From: Bacteroidales bacterium
Lineage (GTDB): Bacteria; Bacteroidota; Bacteroidia; Bacteroidales; F082
Length of the DNA stretch: 6,588 bases
Reading direction: 5' to 3'
Assembly (NCBI GenBank): GCA_017428285.1
Contig: JAFRRE010000009.1
Coordinates: 1 to 6,588, forward strand
A program made the translations under genes and the position numbers. Below are positions 1 to 5,669 of the stretch, one piece after another. Below the pieces are notes generated by a model. That model saw only the letters and a program-made list of their open reading frames with translations, was not told the DNA's origin and made no database searches. Numbering within the stretch: the stretch's first letter is position 1; every line of letters starts with the position of its first letter.

Positions 1-83
1 GCCTTTGGGCAATGCTCGGCCACATAGTTACGATACTTGGCAACAAGACTCTCTATAGTGAGGTTGTTTTGTGTTTTTTGCAT
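1..83 (-). CDS. N-terminal fragment of an unidentified protein, truncated by the window edge
   Basis: An ATG on the minus strand at 83 opens a frame that stays open for 27 codons and leaves the window with two bases of the next codon. The visible start reads MQKTQNNLTIESLVAKYRNY and continues VAEHCPK, a soluble, helix-prone N-terminus without signal peptide or membrane segment. It is too short to assign a family. The start is supported by a Bacteroidetes-type promoter 63 bp or more upstream (-7 box at 146-153) and by the purine-rich, A-rich leader just before the ATG. The gene follows the WYL regulator after about 97 bp and has its own promoter, so it is probably a separate transcription unit. 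A longer ORF on the opposite strand across this region is a shadow. Confidence 0.6.
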   Translation of the reverse strand, partial: MQKTQNNLTIESLVAKYRNYVAEHCPK

Positions 84-135
84 AGTCTCTTTTTTTTTGG
101 TATTATATTCAAGTTGTGGCAACGAGTTTTTCCCG

Positions 136-181
136 TTTTCGTTTGCAAAAGTATATCTTATTGGTTCAGCCATTCCGAACC
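136..181 (-). promoter_or_regulatory. Promoter with GGTTC-N9-GAACC inverted repeat (copy B)
   Basis: Read on the minus strand, a TACTTTTG -7 box (153 to 146) fits the Bacteroidetes TAnnTTTG consensus. Ten bases upstream lies the inverted repeat GGTTC-N9-GAACC (181 to 163), covering where the -33 element should be. The outermost base of the repeat is inside the stop codon of the WYL gene. The cassette drives the partial gene at the left edge. Thirty-six of 46 positions match the cassette at 4566-4611, including all ten repeat-arm bases and the spacing. Confidence 0.7.
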
Positions 182-1188
182 TATTCCAAATAGTTTTTTG
201 CTGCCTCCGCAAGGCGTTGTTTTATCCGTTCTTTCAGCTCCATAGGTTCCAGTACCTTCACCTTCTCGCCAAAGGAAAGAAGCAGTTGCTCCAGTTCGTA
301 ATTAAGGTACACCTCAATAGTAATGACGGCACCTTGCTCATCCTGACTCACCAAATGTTGAGTCGCCCCATGCAAAGGCTTCGTCTTGATGTATGGCCAT
401 TGCGCCGGGCTTACCCACAGCTTCACGATTTGCGGCTCTGTTCGTGTGTCCTTCGACACGCCTATCATTTCATCGAAGTAGTCGAAGAAATCCACATCCG
501 TCGGCTTATACGCCACATTTGCATCCGCAATTCCTTTGATGCGGTCAAAGGCGTAGTTGGCCATGAAGTTGTATTCATCGTTCCACGCAATCAGGAACCA
601 ACGCTTATTATACTGTTTCAGATAGTACGGATGCACAATGATGGTCTCTTCACTGTCTTGTTTGAAACTTTGGTAGGTCAGCTTCAGAGGCTGCTTATCC
701 ACAATGGCATTGAATAGGGGAGTGAAGTTGTCGAGGCCTTCAAGATCCAGGTTCTCGTCAAAGCCAACTATCTCGTCAGTCGATTCATCCAGTTTCAACG
801 ATGCGCCCAGGCGTTCCGCTATCTCGTCCACCCAATCAAATTGAGGCATCCCTTTGAAGCGACGCAGCAAGCGCAGCGTTTGTGTCAGCTGGATGATTTC
901 ATCCGGCTTCATTGGGGTCTTGAAGATGGAAAACTCAGGGTCGGAATATCTGTAGTAGATATTCCTTCCTTCTCTGTACGATTCCACATCAGCCCCTGGA
1001 TATATTCTCTGAATCTGCTCGATGTCATCGCGCACGGAGTTCATCGCCGTAATAGGCTCAAAATCCCTACGCTCCAATTCTTCGTTGCAACGCTCGAAAA
1101 TCTTGGCAGTTGAATACTTTCGCTTGCGGTCGCTCAGACAAGCATCTATGACCTTAATTCTCAGTTCCGCGCTCTTAGTTTTGGGCAT
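181..1188 (-). CDS. WYL-domain transcriptional regulator
   Basis: A 335-aa DNA-binding regulator of the WYL family. Residues 1-75 resemble the winged helix-turn-helix half found in this family (MPKTKSAELRIKVIDACL, then a recognition region around ITAMNSVRDDIEQIQ). A linker follows, and the WYL domain spans about 155-230 with the signature HPYYLKQYNKRWFLIAW at 186-202; the eponymous tripeptide is WFL here. A C-terminal WCX-like extension runs from about 252 to the end. WYL domains in other proteins sense small ligands or nucleic acid, and such regulators commonly control defence, DNA-damage or stress genes; the ligand here is unknown. I chose ATG 1188 rather than an in-frame TTG at 1215, because the TTG lies inside the -7 box and would not be transcribed. 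An inverted repeat just upstream suggests autoregulation. The neighbouring operon on the same strand is a possible target. Confidence 0.9.
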   Translation of the reverse strand: MPKTKSAELRIKVIDACLSDRKRKYSTAKIFERCNEELERRDFEPITAMNSVRDDIEQIQRIYPGADVESYREGRNIYYRYSDPEFSIFKTPMKPDEIIQLTQTLRLLRRFKGMPQFDWVDEIAERLGASLKLDESTDEIVGFDENLDLEGLDNFTPLFNAIVDKQPLKLTYQSFKQDSEETIIVHPYYLKQYNKRWFLIAWNDEYNFMANYAFDRIKGIADANVAYKPTDVDFFDYFDEMIGVSKDTRTEPQIVKLWVSPAQWPYIKTKPLHGATQHLVSQDEQGAVITIEVYLNYELEQLLLSFGEKVKVLEPMELKERIKQRLAEAAKNYLE

Positions 1189-1212
1189 AAAAGACCATCT
1201 TTTAGATTGGTG

Positions 1213-1220
1213 CAAAGATA
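1213..1220 (-). promoter_or_regulatory. Promoter -7 box of the WYL regulator gene
   Basis: The minus strand reads TATCTTTG followed by CA, a very good match to the Bacteroidetes sigma-ABfr -7 consensus TAnnTTTG. It lies 24 bp upstream of the ATG at 1188, giving a short leader. The position expected for the -33 element (about 1240-1244) falls inside one arm of the inverted repeat at 1237-1278. Confidence 0.7.
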
Positions 1221-1236
1221 GTGAATGTTTGTTTTG

Positions 1237-1278
1237 TATAACCTCCTTTATATAAATAATTATAAGAGGTAGGTTATA
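1237..1278 (-). repeat. Long inverted repeat, probable operator of the WYL gene
   Basis: The arms are TATAACCT (1237-1244) and AGGTTATA (1271-1278). Beyond these eight perfect pairs the symmetry continues as CCT-TTATA against CCTCTTATA with small gaps, so almost the whole 42-bp element is two-fold symmetric. The arm nearer the gene covers the expected -33 region, so a bound dimer would block RNA polymerase. Binding by the adjacent WYL protein is an inference. A transcript hairpin ending the upstream operon is an alternative, but there is no T-tract after it. Confidence 0.55.
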
Positions 1279-1311
1279 TGCAATTATAAAAATCGCAACA
1301 ATCTCTTATTT

Positions 1312-1866
1312 TCACCATTGCTTAACACTGACATGAAATGTCTTTGAGCCTTTTTCAATGTCAATGGAGAAGCTGATGTCATCATCGTCCGATTCGCCCT
1401 TGGGCGCTTCTAATCCGTTGCCCCAGATGGCACTATAACTGTACTTCCCTGGCTCAAAGCAATCGAAATGTTCATCAAGCTCTTTATAGAAGGCCTCATC
1501 GGGCATCCTCTTGAACTCCATTGTGAAGTTGTAAGAATGGTCGGGAAAACGGCCAGCGCACCTCCATGTTTCTCCTTCGTTAACCACTTTGTATTTGGGC
1601 AGCCTCACACCAGTAATGTTTTCAATCACCCTGCGCTTAATAAAATGATGCTGCAAATAATGCTCGGAATAATACAAGTGTCCTTGAATGCCAGCCACCG
1701 CAAATAATATCAGCATCATTGGTGATAGCACAAACAACACGATACGGAGCCATTTCGGCAGCAGCTTCCACCGCCCATCCAAGATAAGCATGAGCGGTGA
1801 AAGCGTAAGCCACGAAACGGCCAATGCAACAACTTTAAGGATGATTGCAACTGTCTTGTTTTTCAT
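1312..1866 (-). CDS. Hypothetical membrane protein with two N-terminal helices
   Basis: A 184-aa protein I do not recognise. Two hydrophobic segments, about residues 7-28 and 40-60, form a membrane hairpin with a basic linker (GRWKLLPKWLR). The remaining roughly 120 residues form a hydrophilic domain with an aromatic, charged core and an acidic stretch (ESDDDD near 158-163); with both helices spanning, it most likely sits on the same side as the N-terminus. The start is ATG 1866: its last bases overlap the TGA of the ADP-ribosylglycohydrolase gene as ATGA, the usual arrangement for translational coupling. An in-frame TTG at 1902 would overlap the upstream gene by 40 bp and is less likely. It is the last gene of the leftward operon. 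No enzymatic motif is visible. Confidence 0.75.
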   Translation of the reverse strand: MKNKTVAIILKVVALAVSWLTLSPLMLILDGRWKLLPKWLRIVLFVLSPMMLILFAVAGIQGHLYYSEHYLQHHFIKRRVIENITGVRLPKYKVVNEGETWRCAGRFPDHSYNFTMEFKRMPDEAFYKELDEHFDCFEPGKYSYSAIWGNGLEAPKGESDDDDISFSIDIEKGSKTFHVSVKQW

Positions 1867-2705
1867 TGTTCCCAGCACTTTTTGATTTGTTCCAATCGGC
1901 AACCGTATGACGACACTTCGCCCAGGCGAATGATGTTCGCCTTATAGTCCGGCGGCAAGCGTTTGACCATGTCCTTGATGATTTCATCTGGCATTCCGTA
2001 AAAGGCTTCCGCGATACCGCCTGCAATGCAGGCTTGTGTGTCGCTGTCGCCTCCAAGCGAAACGGCCAGTCTTACCGTGCTTTCGTAGTCATTGCTATCC
2101 AAAAAAGCAATGATCGCTTCAGGAACCGACTCTTGGCAAGTTACCTTGAAACCATATCTCGGCCTGATTTGGTCGCAGGTACGATTAAGGTCGTAACGAA
2201 AACGTGTTGTTATGTACCGCCTAATCTCATCCTTTTTCGCCCAGTTGCGCGCCATGAAGATGGCCGCAGCCGTGGCTTGCGCTCCTTTGATGCCTTCAGG
2301 ATGGTTGTGTGTGATACTAGCTGAGACTTCCGCTACTCGCTCAGTTTCTTCCAAGGTGTCGAACATCCATCCTACAGCACTCACACGCATGGCCGACCCA
2401 TTCCCAAAGCTGTTGTATGGCTTTCTTATGCCATCAATTGACAGTGACTCTGGATAGAACAGCCAGTCCGAGAACATACCGCCATAGCCTGCACCTGGAT
2501 CTAATTCGCCATACTTCACCATCTTCTTCTCCAGTACCTCATGGGAATGAGTAGGGTCGTCCATCAGCCATTCAGCTACCGCCATAGTCATCACCGAATC
2601 GTCGGTGTAGCGGCATCCGTGACCAAACAAATCAAAGTCCGTTCTTTTAATGCCTAAGAACTCAAATCGAGAACCTATGGTATCTCCTGTAATTGCCCCT
2701 AACAT
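1863..2705 (-). CDS. ADP-ribosylglycohydrolase (DraG/ARH family)
   Basis: A 280-aa, apparently complete member of the ADP-ribosylglycohydrolase family, which uses two Mg2+ ions to cleave ADP-ribose from modified proteins or related N- or O-glycosides. The diagnostic motifs occur in order: GAITGDTIGSRFE at 3-15 (nucleotide-proximal loop), TDDS at 34-37 (metal ligands), GNGSAMR at 101-107, THNHPEGIKGAQA at 132-144, and GGDSDTQACIAGG at 218-230 (second metal-binding loop). All aspartates expected to bind metal are present, so it should be active. There is no signal peptide, indicating a cytoplasmic enzyme. It starts 29 bp after the 137-aa protein gene and its stop overlaps the next start. No ADP-ribosyltransferase is visible here, so the substrate is unknown; candidates are arginine-ADP-ribosylated proteins, toxin-modified targets, or free ADP-ribosylated small molecules. 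Confidence 0.92.
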   Translation of the reverse strand: MLGAITGDTIGSRFEFLGIKRTDFDLFGHGCRYTDDSVMTMAVAEWLMDDPTHSHEVLEKKMVKYGELDPGAGYGGMFSDWLFYPESLSIDGIRKPYNSFGNGSAMRVSAVGWMFDTLEETERVAEVSASITHNHPEGIKGAQATAAAIFMARNWAKKDEIRRYITTRFRYDLNRTCDQIRPRYGFKVTCQESVPEAIIAFLDSNDYESTVRLAVSLGGDSDTQACIAGGIAEAFYGMPDEIIKDMVKRLPPDYKANIIRLGEVSSYGCRLEQIKKCWEQ

Positions 2706-2734
2706 ATTCTATACTTTTTGTTTCGTTACTTATG

Positions 2735-3148
2735 TTAATTCTCGTCACTCTTGCCCAATAGTTTTAGGACTATTTCAGACCATTGCTGATATAATTCACC
2801 CGGTCTCTCTATGCGTCTGTTGCGCACCTCTTCTTCAAACTGGCTGTAGTAGTCTGTTCTGATGGTAAGGTGATTGCCCATCCCCAGATAAACTGCCGCC
2901 CAGCCTTCAGGTGCCTGATGACCCATGACGCCAAATTTGCAGTCTCCCAAATCGGGCACTATTGCCAAAAGATACTCATAGGGTAACCCATCCCAGCAAT
3001 AGTTTGTGTGGTAAACCTGCCCCTGTGCGTCAATGATTTCAACCCCGCCTGGTTCTCCCATCGCTCCTGGTTGCGCAATGGAAAACGCAACGGTTTCGAT
3101 TGAACAATAATCTTTCCAATTGGATTCCGTAATTTCAATTCTTGTCAT
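2735..3148 (-). CDS. Conserved-looking hypothetical protein, 137 aa
   Basis: A small, soluble, acidic protein without signal peptide or membrane helix. I do not recognise a named family. The sequence looks folded and coding: alternating beta-type stretches (VEIIDAQGQVYHTNYCWDG), glycine turns (QPGAMGEPGG at about 26-35), a segment GVMGHQAPEGWAAVYLGMGNH at about 73-93, and a charged C-terminal helix (FEEEVRNRRIERPGELYQQW). The start is ATG 3148, 29 bp after the lipoprotein gene stop, with no promoter in the gap, so it is probably cotranscribed with the lipoprotein gene and the downstream ADP-ribosylglycohydrolase gene. Its place next to that enzyme suggests partnership, such as a specificity factor or immunity-type protein, but nothing in the sequence proves it. 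Confidence 0.78.
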   Translation of the reverse strand: MTRIEITESNWKDYCSIETVAFSIAQPGAMGEPGGVEIIDAQGQVYHTNYCWDGLPYEYLLAIVPDLGDCKFGVMGHQAPEGWAAVYLGMGNHLTIRTDYYSQFEEEVRNRRIERPGELYQQWSEIVLKLLGKSDEN

Positions 3149-3177
3149 AGTCTTTGTCTTGTTTGATTTGTATTCTA

Positions 3178-3822
3178 TTAGTTAAACATTATTACAGTTC
3201 CTCCCTCTTCCGAATGAAGCGGACGCAATCTGACGGTGGCACCTGCACTGCTTTGTCCATCTGAACCCCACCAATAGTTATCTGGCTCACCTTCATAGGC
3301 TTCGCCATAGATGTCATTGAGGTATTTTACAATCGGAATTATCCTTGGGTCATCCACTTCTGTACTTGAAATAAGAACGATTGAATTATCCCCATGCACG
3401 TTCACTCCAAAACCAACCCCGCAAACGTTCAACACTCGTGTATCAACATCTGTCGTGTACGTCAACATGCTGTCTTTTTCAGCAATCATTTGTATTTGGT
3501 GCAGGATGCCCGTCCAGTCATCCATGACAATATGCTCCCCGAAAAAGGAGATGGTGTCATACTCGGCTTCAACCGCCAAATCCTGCATCGTGATACGCTC
3601 TTTTTCTTGCAACTGATTGCTTATAGCCACTATCGTGTCATGGCCGTCTTCCCCATGTGAACGCTGATTGCTATTGTCGCATGAGACAAGCGAAAAGGAC
3701 ATAATACAAATGACCGCGAACAATAGGCAGAAGCCTCCCGTTCTTGTCCGACACGTTTCCCCTATACGCTTGTCACCTAAAACAATTGACTTGTTCTCTT
3801 TCATAAACGATGATTTCTTCAT
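3178..3822 (-). CDS. Putative lipoprotein of unknown function
   Basis: A 214-aa protein with a lipoprotein signal: a hydrophobic stretch (FCLLFAVICIMSFSLVSC, about 31-48) ends in the lipobox LVSC, making Cys48 the probable lipidated residue, followed by DNSNQ. The rest is a hydrophilic domain rich in acidic residues, with WTGILHQIQMI near the middle and a C-terminal RLRPLHSEEGGTVIMFN stretch that looks conserved. The frame stays open to 4062, but a promoter at 3880-3911 lies inside that extension, so the start must be ATG 3822 or ATG 3804. The first gives an unusually long n-region of about 30 residues; the second shortens it by six. It would be anchored to the inner or outer membrane facing the periplasm or surface. 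It is the first gene of the probable four-gene operon. Confidence 0.78.
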   Translation of the reverse strand: MKKSSFMKENKSIVLGDKRIGETCRTRTGGFCLLFAVICIMSFSLVSCDNSNQRSHGEDGHDTIVAISNQLQEKERITMQDLAVEAEYDTISFFGEHIVMDDWTGILHQIQMIAEKDSMLTYTTDVDTRVLNVCGVGFGVNVHGDNSIVLISSTEVDDPRIIPIVKYLNDIYGEAYEGEPDNYWWGSDGQSSAGATVRLRPLHSEEGGTVIMFN

Positions 3823-3879
3823 AATACTGTTTATAAAGTGTTGGAAATTAAATATCTGCTCGTTTGTCTTGTGGCCTTG

Positions 3880-3911
3880 CAAAGTTACTGTCAAAACCCA
3901 TATCGATGCAA
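3880..3911 (-). promoter_or_regulatory. Promoter of the lipoprotein/ADP-ribosylglycohydrolase operon
   Basis: On the minus strand a TTG at 3911-3909 (-33 type) is separated by 21 bases from TAACTTTG at 3887-3880 (-7 type, followed by CAA). Spacing and sequence match the Bacteroidetes promoter. It lies between the stop of the upstream membrane protein gene (3932) and ATG 3822, giving a leader of about 50 bases. It makes the last four genes of the row independently expressible. Confidence 0.65.
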
Positions 3912-3931
3912 TAGGTGTTGATAACTTTTCA

Positions 3932-4555
3932 TTAGTTCTGCTTAAACCCAATACTCGTTTTGTTTCCAGTGCTATTTGGATAATCACGCTCCAAATACGG
4001 ATATAAACTACGATAATCATCCATGGCCTCGCCGATAGCATCGTATGCTCGGCCAAACTCATTCATGAAATCTTTGGAGTTGCCGATAGCGGTCTGATAG
4101 CAACAGCAAAAATGATCCTCCAGCGTGACAAATATCGTATTGGTGTTTATGGTGTTGATGACGTTCGAAGCGCGGCTCCATCCGTCAATTGTAACCTTGT
4201 TGGAATTGTCATCCCTGAATTTATACATGACGTAAAGGTGCTTTATCCCTCTGTTGAAACTGTCAGCCAATTGAATTTGGAAATGACAGTTGTCCTTGAT
4301 GACATAAAGGTCGCCCTCTTTTTTTTCATAGCGAAAACCCGATTTGTCCAGCTGTTTACAGATGTCCTTCTCTAGGGTTTCGACACTTCTCCAAACAGTT
4401 TGTCGAAGAATGTAAACGGCAATTATTGCAGCAGCTGCAAAGCCGAAAAGAATAATCGAAAAGAGCGAATGCTCAACAAAAGAGTAAACTGCTCCTAAAA
4501 TCACACAACCAACAGCTATTGCTATGGTTTCCCTTAAAGTGCTTTCTTTTTCCAT
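3932..4555 (-). CDS. Hypothetical membrane protein with a soluble C-terminal domain
   Basis: A 207-aa protein. Two hydrophobic helices, about residues 8-27 and 31-50, form an N-terminal membrane hairpin. A 150-residue soluble domain follows, starting with a charged helix (VETLEKDICKQLDKSGFRYEKKEGD). Residues 119-143 (KVTIDGWSRASNVINTINTN, then TIFVT) followed by a long C-terminal helix faintly recall the YbjN/type III secretion chaperone-like fold, in which a W/N-rich helix precedes a beta hairpin; this is a weak resemblance. A run of three cysteines (CCCYQ, about 150-154) is odd. The start is ATG 4555, 21 bp downstream of a clear -7 box. The gene heads the leftward row but the following lipoprotein gene has its own promoter, so readthrough may be partial. 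Confidence 0.78.
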   Translation of the reverse strand: MEKESTLRETIAIAVGCVILGAVYSFVEHSLFSIILFGFAAAAIIAVYILRQTVWRSVETLEKDICKQLDKSGFRYEKKEGDLYVIKDNCHFQIQLADSFNRGIKHLYVMYKFRDDNSNKVTIDGWSRASNVINTINTNTIFVTLEDHFCCCYQTAIGNSKDFMNEFGRAYDAIGEAMDDYRSLYPYLERDYPNSTGNKTSIGFKQN

Positions 4556-4565
4556 AATCTTGTGT

Positions 4566-4611
4566 TTTTCGCTTGCAAAGGTATATCCAATAGGTTCGCT
4601 GATTCTGAACC
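4566..4611 (-). promoter_or_regulatory. Promoter with GGTTC-N9-GAACC inverted repeat (copy A)
   Basis: On the minus strand a TACCTTTG -7 box (4583 to 4576) is followed by CAAGCGAAAA, and ten bases upstream lies GGTTC-N9-GAACC (4611 to 4593) over the expected -33 position. It drives the membrane protein gene starting at 4555. The whole cassette is a near copy of that at 136-181, with identical spacing; the N9 parts share only the four bases GAAT at their centre-left. Confidence 0.7.
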
Positions 4612-4713
4612 TTTTGATTTTTATGAATAATCATCTGTTGATGAAGTCATCCTATAGCATCACCATCCCGAACCCCGTCAAGGTGTTCCGCGCCCCGCCG
4701 AAGCCTTTGTCTT

Positions 4714-4777
4714 GTGTCCGGCAGTGCTACAGCCGCTACCGTTCCGCGACGGACACGGCTCGTACCTCACTGTGTCC
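4714..4777 (+). repeat. Competing stem-loops sharing GGACAC
   Basis: GTGTCCG (4714-4720) is complementary to CGGACAC (4750-4756), and the same GGACAC (4751-4756) is complementary to GTGTCC (4772-4777). The second stem extends to eight pairs with one G-U (4757 with 4771). The two foldings exclude each other. Within the first, CGGC (4719-4722) could also pair with GCCG (4732-4735). Confidence 0.5.
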
Positions 4778-4966
4778 ATCGCTCCACTAACGCGGCCCGC
4801 GCTGCCTACCCCAATCCTGCATGCATCGTCGAGGCGCTCCACATCGTGTTCATCCCGTCAGCCGCACAAGGCCTGCTGCTGCCATTCGCCGCTTCGGTCG
4901 CTCCATGGGCGTTTTCACCTCCGCAAACGAAGCGCCCTCAGCTTCATCGAGAATGTCCCGCCCTTC

Positions 4967-5063
4967 GCGGCCTGACAACTACCTTTCGCTCCGACGGGCA
5001 GACGACGGCTCCGTAAACTCCGCTGTCGTCTGCTCGCTCCGCTACAGTCTGTCGTCAGGTCGC
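4967..5063 (+). repeat. Nested stem-loops in the GC-rich block
   Basis: An outer stem of ten pairs joins 4967-4976 (GCGGCCTGAC) to 5054-5063 (GTCAGGTCGC), with one G-U pair. Inside it, GCAGACGACGGC (4998-5009) pairs with GCTGTCGTCTGC (5022-5033): twelve pairs with one G-U and a 12-base loop. In both stems the imperfect pair is G-U if the plus strand is transcribed and A-C if the minus strand is, which favours a plus-strand RNA. Confidence 0.55.
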
Positions 5064-5350
5064 CCAGCCGCACTGGCAACACCATCGCAGGAAAGCCTCT
5101 CGAAAGGGAAGGCTTGTTGTGCCGTAGTCGGTCGCGCCGTCTCTCACCCACAAAACGCCTATTCCGCTCACCTTCGCGGCCAATACCAGCAGCCGCACCC
5201 CGTATGGAAGGCCTCTACCGTAACCTTTAGCCCTATCTTTCCTGAAGCACCACGAATTAGGCTTTTACTGACCAAGCCGCCGCTGTCATGGTTTTTGCAG
5301 AAGGAAGCTCTAACTCTGCCAGCCCAATGCTGTTCGGCACTGCTGCCGTT

Positions 5351-5388
5351 CAAAAAGTTGTCCCTTCGTTCCTCGTGCCAACTTTTTG
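5351..5388. repeat. Perfect 10-bp inverted repeat with 18-base loop
   Basis: CAAAAAGTTG (5351-5360) and CAACTTTTTG (5379-5388) are perfect complements. A smaller hairpin, CGGCA (5335-5339) with TGCCG (5344-5348), stands just before it. There is no run of T beyond the stem on either strand, so a standard intrinsic terminator is not evident. Confidence 0.6.
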
Positions 5389-5669
5389 CCCGTCAGTAAT
5401 GCCGCCCAGCCCGCGCGACGGCCAGCTCCATCTTCTCATTCGCCCTGGGCAAGAGTCGTTTTTCAGCTCCAACTGCTTCGTCAACTCGTAAGCACGAATG
5501 ACGAAAGCACGTTAGTACGAAAAACACGACAAAAGAAAAACGACACATGCCCAGTGCGGCTTCATGGTAATTGCAAGCCCATACTTCTCCGCAAGTCTTA
5601 TGAAAGGCCGTCGCGCCTTACCCACAGCTGAAGCCCTAACCGGGCAAAAACCACGCCAGCGGCTAACTC

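Larger units (their letters stand above)
4620..5669. other. Gene-free GC-rich block, possible structured noncoding RNA or mobile-element remnant
   Basis: About 1 kb lies between the promoter at 4611 and the stop of the hydrolase gene at 5670 with no credible gene. By hand count, 4981-5100 is 76/120 G+C, against 27/60 in the lipoprotein gene at 3601-3660. Open frames exist on both strands (for example plus 4821-5399, minus 5168-5353, minus 5058-5264 with no ATG), but they are rich in Arg, Ser, Cys and Pro, have no family motif, overlap each other, and look like the by-product of high GC. The plus strand is C-rich and repeats short words such as CGCTCC. Several stem-loops are present (listed separately). 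The edges are sharpest near 4660 and near 5530. I have a vague impression of similar blocks in Bacteroidales mobile elements, but cannot confirm it. Confidence 0.5.

Noticed and set aside
37..717. Plus-strand open frame of 226 codons
   Set aside because: It lies antisense to the 3' half of the WYL gene and its promoter region, has no family motif and is a shadow.
1189..1215. TTG extension of the WYL protein
   Set aside because: The TTG lies within the -7 promoter box, so it would not be in the mRNA.
3823..4062. 80-codon N-terminal extension of the lipoprotein
   Set aside because: It overlaps the upstream gene by 131 bp, contains a promoter, and would bury the lipoprotein signal internally.
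4593..4611. GGTTC...GAACC as a tRNA T-arm
   Set aside because: No acceptor, D-arm or anticodon stem fits around it, and it lies at fixed distance from a promoter box in two places.
5351..5388. Integron attC-like site
   Set aside because: The order GTTG...CAAC is opposite to the RYYYAAC...GTTRRRY order of attC ends, and no cassette structure is seen.
4821..5399. Plus-strand open frame of 192 codons in the GC-rich block
   Set aside because: Its composition is dominated by Ser, Arg, Ala, Pro and Cys with no domain pattern, no promoter and no plausible start context; overlapping frames look equally open. A short conserved protein cannot be fully excluded.
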